A stretch of DNA of 22,886 nt from contig JBJEPS010000027.1 in assembly GCA_051881355.1 (NCBI GenBank), positions 1 to 22,886 of the forward strand, given 5' to 3'. How positions within the stretch are numbered: position 1 is the first letter of the stretch; each line of letters starts with the position of its first letter. The notes below the pieces were generated by a model. It was not told the origin of the DNA, did no database searches, and was given only the letters and a program-made list of their open reading frames with translations. Shown piece after piece: positions 1 to 6,828 of the stretch. This DNA is from Fimenecus sp051881355 (GTDB lineage Bacteria; Bacillota; Clostridia; Oscillospirales; Acutalibacteraceae). The position numbers and the translations under genes were made by a program.

Positions 1-52
1 TGGTTTTGCCCACCCCGCCCTTTTGATTGATAATCGAAATGGTCTTTGCCAT
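1..52 (-). CDS. parA: ParA/Soj chromosome-partitioning ATPase, N-terminal fragment
   Basis: Only the first 17 codons are in the window; the gene runs off the left edge on the minus strand. They read MAKTISIINQKGGVGKT, the N-terminus and deviant Walker A motif (KGGVGKT) of ParA/Soj/MinD-type ATPases. ParA proteins bind DNA non-specifically in the ATP form and work with ParB bound at parS to move origins and regulate DnaA. The start is set by GGAG and AAAGGA purine tracts just upstream. Position next to a ParB-family gene and a parS site supports ParA rather than MinD. Family membership is clear; the rest of the protein cannot be assessed. Confidence 0.9.
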   Translation of the reverse strand, partial: MAKTISIINQKGGVGKT

Positions 53-85
53 TATCCTTTTCCACTCCAAAGCATTAGTATATGC

Positions 86-94
86 AGTATAGCA
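86..94 (-). promoter_or_regulatory. Candidate extended -10 promoter of parA
   Basis: On the minus strand the sequence TGCTATACT (TGn plus TATACT) lies 34 bp upstream of the parA start, which would put the transcript start near position 79. The -35 region is poor, as is common for extended -10 promoters. The parS palindrome at 151-186 lies about 70-100 bp further upstream, so ParB/Noc spreading could influence it. This is inference from motif match only. Confidence 0.45.
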
Positions 95-150
95 CAAAAG
101 CAGGCAAAAGAAAAGGAGTTTTTGAAAATTCCGTGTAAATTTTATGGGTT

Positions 151-186
151 GCGCGCACAATGTTTCACGTGAAACATTGTGCGCGC
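151..186. promoter_or_regulatory. parS site within a perfect 36-bp palindrome
   Basis: The core TGTTTCACGTGAAACA at 161-176 matches the known bacterial parS consensus (TGTTNCACGTGAAACA). The two-fold symmetry continues beyond the core: GCGCGCACAA on the left (151-160) is the exact reverse complement of TTGTGCGCGC on the right (177-186). ParB-CTP clamps load at parS and slide. The site lies between parB/noc and parA, upstream of parA. Confidence 0.93.
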
Positions 187-207
187 GGGCACGGGCGTGT
201 TTTTTAT

Positions 208-436
208 AAATTGGATTTGGCGGCGAAGCCGCAAACCTTATATTCCTCCCGCATAGAGGGAGGTGGCTTTTGCTATAGGCAAAAGACGGAGGGAGAGAAA
301 CGAAAAAAGCTCTCCCCCAGACAAATGCTACGCATTTGCCGGTCCCCTCTCAGAGGGGGCGGAAACGGGCGGCGTGGAAACCTGCTCTACAACGGGGCGC
401 CGAGTCGTCGCCCCCTACAAATACGAATCCAAATTT
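208..436 (+). repeat. Family A intergenic repeat, copy 1 (about 229 bp, MITE-like)
   Basis: The element begins AAATTGGATTTGG and ends GAATCCAAATTT, an imperfect terminal inverted repeat. Inside are several stem-loops: GCGGC/GCCGC, CCTCCC/GGGAGG, CTTTTGC/GCAAAAG, CAAATGC/GCATTTG and CCCCTC/GAGGGG. A near-identical copy lies inverted at 4685-4897, and an internally deleted version at 6325-6441. No transposase gene is present, so any movement would have to be driven in trans. Confidence 0.75.
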
Positions 437-693
437 GTATTCCCCCCATCCCTTTCTCAAGCGGAAACGCGAAACGGCGCTCGAGCAATCGCCCGAACGC
501 CGTTCCGCTGTGGATGTGGGGTGTGAAAGAGAAGGATATGGATATTTAAAACGGGCTTGGCGAAAGGGGTATCCGCCACACCGCGTTTTACGGAATTTAG
601 ATGCCGCACCGGTTGCGGCGAGAGGGAAAAGGGAAAATAAAAACGTATATGTGCCTATTTGCATGGGGTGATTTGCCTGTCTGCCACCCATTT

Positions 694-765
694 CGTCATT
701 TTGAACCGTTAGGCGAAAAATTTCTTTCGTGTTTGAGCTTCTTCGCTTCGTTCAGAATGACAAAT
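694..765. repeat. Family B hairpin repeat, copy 1
   Basis: GTCATTTTGAACCGTTAGGC on the left and CTTCGTTCAGAATGAC-type sequence on the right form an imperfect inverted repeat of about 72 bp. Related copies lie at 4596-4687, 11856-11948, 14951-15038 and 22834-22886. The core GTCATNCTGAGCGAAGCGAAG is of a kind seen in many bacterial intergenic regions; that recollection is not checked here. Confidence 0.65.
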
Positions 766-841
766 TTTCATTTTGCAGTAAATTTGCGGAATGGGAAAGA
801 CCGTTCCCTACGATCCGGTCACTAGATGCTAGGCGCTAGAA

Positions 842-916
842 TGTAGGGGCGATTCACGAATCGCCCGTTTTGGAGGGCTGCTTTTTGCGACGAGCGCTTC
901 ATGAAGCGCCCCTACA
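842..916. repeat. Family C palindromic element
   Basis: The ends are TGTAGGGGCG and CGCCCCTACA, a perfect 10-bp terminal inverted repeat. Inside are two further palindromes, GGGCGATTC-AC-GAATCGCCC (847-866) and GCGCTTC-AT-GAAGCGC (894-909). Related GTAGGG/CCCTAC hairpins occur at 10002-10029, 15055-15128 and within the 105-bp tandem units. Confidence 0.65.
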
Positions 917-994
917 AGATGATATTTCCAATCGAGAGGACAAGGTAAGATTCCCTACAAAGTAAACCTACGATTCGCTCCGCGTCGCACGCGG
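917..994 (+). repeat. Family D repeat, copy abutting the parB/noc stop
   Basis: This copy contains TTCCAATCGAGAGGACAAGG, then CCTACAAAGTAAACCTACG and a terminal hairpin CCGCGT-CGC-ACGCGG (980-994). The hairpin directly touches the stop codon of parB/noc (TAA, 997-995 on the minus strand). Other copies lie at 6441-6516, 6651-6721, 11681-11755, 15129-15290 and 21699-21835. As a hairpin just after a stop it may protect or terminate the transcript, but there is no U-tract. Confidence 0.7.
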
Positions 995-1828
995 TTAGAC
1001 AGCCTCGCTGTCCGACGGCAGGGGCAGTTTTAACTGCTCCAACTTCGGAATGCGTACGATATATTCAATGTATTCGGGCGTTTCGCTTTTGGCGGCGTCC
1101 GCGTCCACACCGGCGCGGCGAATGGTGTCTACCGCGTGGTTTAAGGTGTTGATGAACACGCGCACATCGCGAATCCCGCGGAAATTGTTGCGCGTTTTGC
1201 CCTCTTTCGAGAGCATTTGCTCAATCAACCGTTCGCTTTCGGCAACCGTCAAATGGCGGTCAATCATAATACCGAGTGCGCGGGCGCGTCGGTCGTCATC
1301 TTCTAAAAGCAACAGTGCTCTTGCGTGGCGTTCCGTAAGCCCTGCGCGTGTCAGTCGATAGCGCATATCCTCAGGCAGCTGTAAAAGCCGCAGTTTGTTG
1401 GAAATCGTGGAGCGCGCCTTCCCGAGCTTTGAAGACAGCTCCTCGCGGCTCATGCCGTATTCCGTAAGCAGACGGTCGATTGCCTCTGCCTCTTCAAAGA
1501 AATCTAAGTCCTGCCGCTGTAAATTTTCAATTAAAGAGAAAACGGCAGAGTTTTTGTTGTCAATTTCAGTGACGATGGACGGGATTTTGGAAAGTCCCAC
1601 AAGCCGCGCTGCGCGTAGCCGCCGTTCGCCCGAAATCAGTTCAAACCGCCCGTCGTCAAGCTGGCGCACGGTAATCGGCTGTAAAATGCCGTTTTGGCGA
1701 ATGCTTTGCGCCAGTCCCTCTAATTCGTCATAATCAAACCGTTTGCGCGGTTGGTTGGGGTTCGGTATAATTTGTTCCTGCGGGATTAGGAAAATTTGTC
1801 CCGTGCTTTTCACTTTCGGTGTTCGCAT
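995..1828 (-). CDS. ParB/Noc-family DNA-binding CTPase
   Basis: A 277-residue ParB-superfamily protein. It has the ParB N-terminal domain with CTP-binding motif GERR (67-70), ENLQR (101-105), a helix-turn-helix (GKARSTISNKLRLL, 136-149) followed by TERHARAL (165-172), and a C-terminal dimerisation region. ParB marks origins at parS; Noc is a paralogue that blocks septation over DNA. Its place right after rsmG is where noc sits in Bacillus, and K145 and R167 are Noc-like. R139 is ParB-like, however, and the N-terminal amphipathic membrane helix of Bacillus Noc is not evident. I therefore leave the choice open. The start follows GGAGG with 8-bp spacing. The C-terminal SDSEAV is encoded by a small palindrome and may derive from repeat sequence. 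Confidence 0.9.
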   Translation of the reverse strand: MRTPKVKSTGQIFLIPQEQIIPNPNQPRKRFDYDELEGLAQSIRQNGILQPITVRQLDDGRFELISGERRLRAARLVGLSKIPSIVTEIDNKNSAVFSLIENLQRQDLDFFEEAEAIDRLLTEYGMSREELSSKLGKARSTISNKLRLLQLPEDMRYRLTRAGLTERHARALLLLEDDDRRARALGIMIDRHLTVAESERLIEQMLSKEGKTRNNFRGIRDVRVFINTLNHAVDTIRRAGVDADAAKSETPEYIEYIVRIPKLEQLKLPLPSDSEAV

Positions 1829-1836
1829 TTAAAAAA

Positions 1837-1893
1837 CCTCCGCTGTGCTTGTCCTGTGACACAAGAATAGCACGCAGAGGTTCGAAATGTAAA
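1837..1893 (-). promoter_or_regulatory. parB/noc promoter with hairpin over the ribosome binding site
   Basis: On the minus strand TTTACA (1893-1888), an 18-bp spacer and TATTCT (1869-1864) make a sigma-A-like promoter with a transcript start near 1857. The stretch 1837-1880 is an inverted repeat. CCTCTGC at its 5' end (transcript sense) can pair with GCGGAGG, which contains the Shine-Dalgarno; GTGCT/AGCAC extends the stem. The 5' arm lies upstream of the predicted transcript start. A weak GCCC/GGGC hairpin with a T-tract at 1894-1917 could end rsmG transcripts. Confidence 0.5.
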
Positions 1894-1939
1894 GAAAAAC
1901 CGTTCGCCCAAAAGGGCTGTGTTTCGCGTATTTCTCCGT

Positions 1940-2653
1940 TTATTTTAAAGGATTTTTGGCGATTTTGGCAGAGGGGCGCGGATATTTTGACGGGGTTTGC
2001 GATATTTTTTCAATCAAAAGTACGCGCCGCGGCGTGTTTTCGACCAAATCAAACACTTTATCTGCCGCAATTTTTCCGCCCAATAACCGCAATGCGTTCT
2101 TTGCGCCGTCAATTTCCGCATCGGCGGCGGCGGATTTCATCGAAAGGAATATGCCGCCCAATTTCACAAACGGCAGACAGTATTCTGCCAAGTTGCGCAA
2201 ATCCGAAACCGCACGTGCGGTTGCAAAATCGTATTTTTCGCGGTATTTCGCGCTTTGCCCCGCTTCCTCGGCGCGGGCGTGCACCGTTTCGCCCGAAAGC
2301 GAAACCGCGGAAAGCACAGTTTCGATGAAGCCCAATTTCTTTTTGGTGCTGTCTAAAAAGGTGACCTCTAAATCGGGGCGATATAACTTTAACACAAGCC
2401 CGGGGAAGCCTGCACCCGTGCCGACATCGATAATCTTTGCTTTTTCGGGGATTTCAGTAACACCGAACAGCGAAAGGCAGTCCGCAAAATGCTTGACCGT
2501 TACCTCGTCCGGCTCGGTAATTGCCGTTAAATTGAATTGTTTGTTGGTTTCCACGAGCAATTCGGCGTACGCGTCTAAGCGCGCAAAGGCATCATCATCC
2601 ACCGTCACGCCGAACGGCTGTACGGTTTCTACTAAAAGCGCACGATTGAGCAT
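1940..2653 (-). CDS. rsmG: 16S rRNA (guanine-N7)-methyltransferase RsmG
   Basis: This is RsmG (GidB), 237 residues, the usual length. It methylates N7 of G527 (E. coli numbering) of 16S rRNA in the 530 loop using S-adenosylmethionine. The Rossmann SAM-binding loop DVGTGAGFPG is at 76-85, with FLDSTKKK at 99-106 and the conserved ATARAV near 145. I choose the ATG at 2653 rather than the GTG one codon upstream, because AAAGGAGGG sits 7 bp before it. This start overlaps the mnmG stop as TGATG, indicating translational coupling. The C-terminal SKYPRPSAKIAKNPLK is the usual basic tail. Confidence 0.96.
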   Translation of the reverse strand: MLNRALLVETVQPFGVTVDDDAFARLDAYAELLVETNKQFNLTAITEPDEVTVKHFADCLSLFGVTEIPEKAKIIDVGTGAGFPGLVLKLYRPDLEVTFLDSTKKKLGFIETVLSAVSLSGETVHARAEEAGQSAKYREKYDFATARAVSDLRNLAEYCLPFVKLGGIFLSMKSAAADAEIDGAKNALRLLGGKIAADKVFDLVENTPRRVLLIEKISQTPSKYPRPSAKIAKNPLK

Positions 2654-4524
2654 CACACGCCCTCCTTTGCAAGGTAAATGAGCAATACCGAAATGTCCGC
2701 CGGCGATACACCGCTGATGCGCGACGCCTGCCCGACATTTTCGGGACGAATTTTGGTGAGCTTTTCGCGCGCTTCCAGCCGCAAGCCGTCAATCGCAGTA
2801 TAATCAGTATCTGCAGGGATTTGCTTGCTTTCCAGCCGCCGCATCTCGCGGATTTGCGCCTGTTGGCGGCGAATGTAGCCCTCGTATTTCAGTTCAATTT
2901 CCACCTGTTCAAACACTTCAAGCGGCAAATCGGGGCGGTTTTCGTCAAACGGCGCGAGCAGTTCGTAGGTCAACTGCGGGCGTTTGAGCAGTTCCGCGAG
3001 CTTGACACCTGTTTTTAAGGGCGATGTTTCACGTGAAACAAGTAAGTCTTGCAGTTCGTCGGTTAAGGGAATAGAGGTCTCCTCTACCCGCTTGCGTTCT
3101 GCTTCAATTTGCGATTTCTTTTCTGTAAACCGCGCGTATTTTTCGTCGGACACAAGCCCAATTTCACGTCCCAACGGCGTTAAACGCAGGTCGGCATTGT
3201 CCTGCCGCAACAATAAGCGGTATTCCGAGCGCGAGGTCATCATGCGGTAGGGGTCCATACACCCTTTTGTGACCAAATCGTCAATCAGCGTGCCGATATA
3301 GGACGAGGCGCGGTCGAGTACAAATGCAGGTTTGCCCTGCACCTTGCGTGCGGCATTGATACCCGCGATAAGTCCCTGCGCCGCCGCCTCTTCATACCCG
3401 GAAGAGCCGTTAAACTGCCCTGCCCCGAACAGCCCGTCTAAATCCAGGAATTCCAAAGACGGCTTTAATGCCAGCGGGTCAACACAGTCATACTCTATCG
3501 CGTAGGCGGTGCGCATCACTTCCACTTTTTCCAAGCCTTTGATTGTCCGTAAAAATTGCAACTGCACGCTTTCGGGGAGTGATGAGGACATGCCCTGTAA
3601 ATACAATTCCTCTGTTTCTAAGCCGCACGGCTCAATAAAGAGCTGATGCCGCTCTTTTTCGGGAAAGCGCATAATTTTATCTTCAAAGCTCGGGCAATAG
3701 CGCGGTCCGACGCCGTGGATTTTGCCGCTGTATAGCGGCGAAAACTGAATATTGTCCAAAATCACCTGTTTGGTGTCGTCGTTGGTGTAAGCAATGTAGC
3801 ACGCGGCGCGGTCGGGCGCGGGCGCGTCATTTTCAAAAGAAAACGGTGTGGTATTCTCGTCGCATTCCTGCACTTCCAAAACTGAAAAATCCACACTGCG
3901 GCGGTTTACGCGCGAGGGCGTTCCCGTTTTAAAGCGACGCAACGGAATTTTCAGCGCGTACAACGATTTTGACAGCTCTGTTGCAGGGAACATTCCGTCC
4001 GGTCCGCTCTCATAGGAAATATCACCGATGTAAACCCGTCCACCGAGAAATGTGCCCGTGGCGAGCACAACGGTTTTTGCCGTGTAGATTGCCTCTAATT
4101 TCGTAGTCAACTGCCAAAGTCCCTCGGCGTTTCGGCGTAAATCCACCACTTCCGCCTGCTTGACATCCAGATTTTCCTGCAATTCAAGGGTGTGCTTCAT
4201 CACTTTGGAATATTCGCGGCGGTCAATCTGTGCGCGCAAAGAATGTACGGCAGGTCCCTTTCCGCGGTTGAGCATTCGCGTTTGAATGGCGGTTTTGTCC
4301 GCCGCCTTGCCCATTTCGCCGCCGAGCGCGTCAATTTCGCGTACCAAATGCCCTTTTGAGGTGCCGCCGATGGACGGATTGCACGGCATATTGCCAATCC
4401 AATCGAGATTGATGGTGAATACAATCACCGAGCACCCGAGCCGCGCCGCCGCAAGCGCCGCCTCAATGCCCGCATGCCCCGCGCCGATAACGGCAACATC
4501 ATATTGTTTTGCAAAGTATTCCAT
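2653..4524 (-). CDS. mnmG: tRNA uridine-5-carboxymethylaminomethyl modification enzyme MnmG
   Basis: MnmG (GidA), 623 residues, is the FAD-dependent partner of MnmE. Together they install the (carboxymethyl)aminomethyl group at C5 of wobble U34 in several tRNAs. The dinucleotide-binding motif GAGHAG is at 14-19. Further family signatures are KGPAVHSLRAQ, TGTFLGG, FKTGTPSRV and GPRYCPSFEDK, and a C-terminal helical domain is present. The start is preceded by GAGGT at 6-bp spacing. It overlaps rsmG by one base. A perfect parS (3025-3040) is embedded in the coding sequence at LVSRETS. It is separated from mnmE by 382 bp of repeats, so it may be transcribed on its own. Confidence 0.97.
   Translation of the reverse strand: MEYFAKQYDVAVIGAGHAGIEAALAAARLGCSVIVFTINLDWIGNMPCNPSIGGTSKGHLVREIDALGGEMGKAADKTAIQTRMLNRGKGPAVHSLRAQIDRREYSKVMKHTLELQENLDVKQAEVVDLRRNAEGLWQLTTKLEAIYTAKTVVLATGTFLGGRVYIGDISYESGPDGMFPATELSKSLYALKIPLRRFKTGTPSRVNRRSVDFSVLEVQECDENTTPFSFENDAPAPDRAACYIAYTNDDTKQVILDNIQFSPLYSGKIHGVGPRYCPSFEDKIMRFPEKERHQLFIEPCGLETEELYLQGMSSSLPESVQLQFLRTIKGLEKVEVMRTAYAIEYDCVDPLALKPSLEFLDLDGLFGAGQFNGSSGYEEAAAQGLIAGINAARKVQGKPAFVLDRASSYIGTLIDDLVTKGCMDPYRMMTSRSEYRLLLRQDNADLRLTPLGREIGLVSDEKYARFTEKKSQIEAERKRVEETSIPLTDELQDLLVSRETSPLKTGVKLAELLKRPQLTYELLAPFDENRPDLPLEVFEQVEIELKYEGYIRRQQAQIREMRRLESKQIPADTDYTAIDGLRLEAREKLTKIRPENVGQASRISGVSPADISVLLIYLAKEGV
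3025..3040. promoter_or_regulatory. parS site inside mnmG
   Basis: TGTTTCACGTGAAACA is a perfect 16-bp palindrome identical to the core at 161-176. It is read in frame as the codons for VSRET in MnmG. Bacterial origins commonly carry several parS sites, some inside genes. The 2.86-kb spacing from the first site fits one ParB/Noc nucleoprotein region. Confidence 0.93.
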
Positions 4525-4595
4525 AGTAATACCTCATTTAATTGAATGGAAAAAAGTCAATGTTGTTGTATTGTGGGGGCGTCGAGGACGCCCGA

Positions 4596-4687
4596 TTGTC
4601 ATTCTGCGCCGTCAGGCGAAGAAACTCATTTCGTACATTCTATACTGTGTGGCATTTGAGATTCTTCACTGCGTTCAGAATGACAAA
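4596..4687. repeat. Family B hairpin repeat, copy 2
   Basis: The left end is ATTGTCATTCTGCGCCGTC and the right end is GCGTTCAGAATGACAAAT, giving an inverted repeat of about 92 bp. The arrangement is the same as the copy at 11856-11948. Confidence 0.65.
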
Positions 4688-4897
4688 TTTGGATTTGTAT
4701 TTGTGGGGGCGACGACTCGGCGTCCCGTTGTAGAGCAGATTTCCACACCGCCCGTTTCCGCCCCCTCTGAGAGGGGGCTGGCAAATGCGTAGCATTTGTC
4801 TGGGGGAGAGCTTTTTTCCGTTTCTCTCCCTCCGGCTTTTGCCTACGGCAAAAACCACCTCCCTCTATGAGGGCGGAATATAAGGTTTGCGCCGCGT
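4685..4897 (-). repeat. Family A intergenic repeat, copy 2 (inverted)
   Basis: This is the reverse complement of the element at 208-436, with the same internal hairpins in the same order and only scattered differences. The terminal AAATTTGGATTTG end is present. The other end runs into GCGCCGCGTCACATGCGG at the mnmE stop, so one terminal repeat is missing or replaced. Confidence 0.75.
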
Positions 4898-4906
4898 CAC
4901 ATGCGG

Positions 4907-6268
4907 TTATTTCCCGACGCAGAATCGGGAGAATATCTCGTTAACCACCGATTCGGTTGCCTTTTCGCCTGTGAGCGTGTCTAAGGCTTCTATCGCCGCA
5001 TCCATGCTCACATTCACCGCGTCGCGCGTCAAGCCGTTGTCCTGGGCGGCTTTCGCCTCATTTAAGCTTTCCAGCGCTGCCAAACAACAAGCGTGTTGGC
5101 GTTCGTTCATTAAGGTTGCCGCCGACGGGTCAAAATCTGCCGTGCCAAGCACTTCTTCAATCGCTTTTTCCAAATTTTCTACACCGGTTTTTTCTTTTGC
5201 GGAAATATAAATCACTTTTTTAAACACGGTGTCTAATATCTTTGTATCCCAACAGCTGTCTAAATCTGTTTTATTGACCACGGCAATCGCCTTTTTGTCT
5301 TTGCAAAGGGCAAACAAATCCGCGTCCGCCTGCGTGAGCGGTACAGAATTATCAAACAGCGCCAAAATAAGCGCTGCATTTTCAATTTTTTTGCGTGCAC
5401 GCTCTACCCCGATACGCTCTACTGTGTCCGCTGTATCGCGTAGCCCCGCCGTGTCCGACAGGTGCAAAACCACATTGCCGACCGTGACGGTTTCCTCAAC
5501 AATATCGCGCGTGGTGCCCGCTATATCCGTGACAATCGATTTTTCCACCCCGACAAGCGCGTTCATCAGCGTGGATTTCCCGACATTCGGCTTGCCGACA
5601 ATCGCCGTGTCCACGCCGTTCAAAATCACCTTGCCGCTGTCAAAGCGCGCAAGTAAGCCTTGCAACGTGCGGATTGCGGTTTGTAATGCGGTATCCATTG
5701 CCTCGTCAGAAAGGTCATCGATTTCCTCGTCGGGATAATCCACCCACGCCGCAAGGGACGCGGAAACCGATTTCAAATCGGCGGAAACAGCGGCAATTTC
5801 GCGGGAAAGCGCACCTTCTAATGTGTTAAAGGATGCCGCGCGCGCCTGCTCGCCCTGGGCGGAAATCAACTGCATCACCGCCTCGGCTTTCGCTAAATCT
5901 AACTTGCCGTTTAAAAAGGCGCGTTTGGTGAATTCCCCCGCCTCGGCGGGAACCGCGCCGTTTTGGAGCGCCGCGCGCAAAACCTGTTTCGTGACATACA
6001 ACCCACCGTGACACGAAATTTCCACCACATCCTCGCCCGTGTAACTTTTCGGCGCACGGAACACGGTTGCAATCGCCTCGTCCAGCGGTTTTTCATCCAA
6101 AAAGACCGTTCCGAACGCGGCTTTGTAGCCGCTCAGCGTATTTAATTTTAACCCGGATACAGTTTTAAAAATTCTATCGGCTACAAACAGGGCGTTTTCG
6201 CCCGAAATGCGGACGATGCCGATGCCGCCCGCCGCCTGCCCGGTGGCGATTGCTGCGATGGTGGACAT
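4907..6268 (-). CDS. mnmE: tRNA modification GTPase MnmE
   Basis: MnmE (TrmE), 453 residues, is a dimeric GTPase that acts with MnmG on tRNA wobble uridine. The N-terminal domain (1-118) carries the tetrahydrofolate-binding fold. A helical domain follows, with an inserted G domain: G1 GKPNVGKS at 225-232, G2 region GTTRD at 251-255, G3 DTAGL at 272-276 and G4 NKTD near 335. The C-terminus FCVGK retains the catalytic cysteine of the CxGK motif. The start is preceded by AGGTG at 6-bp spacing. The stop codon is immediately followed by a repeat hairpin. Full length with no damage visible. Confidence 0.97.
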   Translation of the reverse strand: MSTIAAIATGQAAGGIGIVRISGENALFVADRIFKTVSGLKLNTLSGYKAAFGTVFLDEKPLDEAIATVFRAPKSYTGEDVVEISCHGGLYVTKQVLRAALQNGAVPAEAGEFTKRAFLNGKLDLAKAEAVMQLISAQGEQARAASFNTLEGALSREIAAVSADLKSVSASLAAWVDYPDEEIDDLSDEAMDTALQTAIRTLQGLLARFDSGKVILNGVDTAIVGKPNVGKSTLMNALVGVEKSIVTDIAGTTRDIVEETVTVGNVVLHLSDTAGLRDTADTVERIGVERARKKIENAALILALFDNSVPLTQADADLFALCKDKKAIAVVNKTDLDSCWDTKILDTVFKKVIYISAKEKTGVENLEKAIEEVLGTADFDPSAATLMNERQHACCLAALESLNEAKAAQDNGLTRDAVNVSMDAAIEALDTLTGEKATESVVNEIFSRFCVGK

Positions 6269-6324
6269 TTTTTCACCTCAAATCAAAGGATTTTTGTTTC
6301 GTGTGGGGGGAGATAGAGAATAAC

Positions 6325-6441
6325 AAATTGGGATTTGGCGGCGAAGCCGCAAACCTTATATTCCTCCCTCATAGAGGGGGCGAAAATGGGCGGCCGGGGT
6401 CGACCGCCCCTACAACGGGACGTCGAGACGCCGTCCACTAC
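6325..6441 (+). repeat. Family A repeat, internally deleted hybrid with family C
   Basis: The sequence begins like the family A element (AAATTGGGATTTGGCGGCG) and follows it through the CCTCCCTCATAGAGG hairpin. It then jumps to the distal GGGCGGAAAC-like part. The element ends in a CGGGACGTCGAGACGCC family C module rather than the usual terminal repeat. This is a mosaic of two repeat families. Confidence 0.6.
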
Positions 6442-6827
6442 AAGCTGTAATTTCCAATCGAGAGGACAAGGAAAAGGTTACCTACAAAGTTAACGTACGA
6501 TTCGCTCCGCGCGACCNNNNNNNNNNNNNNNNNNNNNNNNNNNNNNNNNNNNNNNNNNNNNNNNNNNNNNNNNNNNNNNNNNNNNNNNNNNNNNNNNNNN
6601 NNNNNNNNNNNNNNNNGCGGCGGGACGTCGAGACGCCGTCCCCTACAAGATGGCATTTCCAATCGAGAGGACAAGGAAAAGGTTACCTACAAAGTTAACC
6701 TACGATTCGCTCCGCGCGACCGCGGCGGGACGTCGAGACGCCGTCCCCTACAAGATGGCATTTCCAATCGAGAGGAACGGTAAAAACAACCTAAAAAGTA
6801 AATCAACGATTCGGTGTCGCCCTGCGA
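6412..6827 (+). repeat. 105-bp tandem repeat array (C plus D modules) around an assembly gap
   Basis: Units start at about 6412, 6617 and 6722; the distance between the last two is exactly 105 bp. Each unit contains GGGACGTCGAGACGCCGTCC, TTCCAATCGAGAGGACAAGG, a TACAAAGTTAAC stretch and CGATTCGCTCCGCGCGACC. Units 1 and 2 differ at only a few bases. Unit 3 is identical for its first ~50 bp and then diverges. The gap falls exactly at a unit boundary, so the true number of units is unknown. Confidence 0.85.
6517..6616. other. Assembly gap (100 N)
   Basis: Exactly 100 undetermined bases, the conventional placeholder for a scaffold gap of unknown size. It lies inside a tandem repeat, where short-read assembly is expected to break. 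Confidence 0.98.
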
Positions 6828-6828
6828 C

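Larger units (their letters stand above)
187..994. repeat. Gene-free 808-bp block of palindromic intergenic repeats
   Basis: I see no credible gene here. In order: a MITE-like family A copy (208-436); imperfect hairpins at about 470-520 (AACGGCG/CGCCGTT), 547-594 (TAAAACG/CGTTTTA) and 603-619 (GCCGCA/TGCGGC); a family B copy (694-765); a family C element (842-916); and a family D copy (917-994) that ends against the parB/noc stop codon. The open frames that cross this block run through hairpins and have no ribosome binding site, so I treat them as chance. Confidence 0.8.
4525..4906. repeat. Repeat-filled gap between mnmE and mnmG
   Basis: These 382 bp hold, from left to right, the mnmG ribosome binding site, a short GGGCGTC/GACGCCC hairpin (about 4578-4593), a family B copy (4596-4687) and an inverted family A copy (4685-4897). 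The end CCGCGTCACATGCGG (4892-4906) touches the mnmE stop codon. I see no gene and no convincing promoter. Confidence 0.8.

Noticed and set aside
160..825. Several overlapping open frames on both strands between parS and parB/noc
   Set aside because: They cross the hairpins of repeat families A and B, lack ribosome binding sites, have Arg/Pro/Ser-rich compositions, and matching frames appear in other repeat copies.
1878..1887. GGTTCGAAAT as a tRNA T-loop
   Set aside because: No acceptor, D or anticodon arms can be drawn around it, and it falls in the parB/noc promoter spacer.
4910..4917. ATTTCCCG as a Noc binding site
   Set aside because: Only a half site; the palindromic partner is absent and it lies in the conserved mnmE 3' coding end.
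6412..6827. CRISPR array
   Set aside because: The units are contiguous 105-bp tandem copies with no unique spacers and no cas genes nearby.
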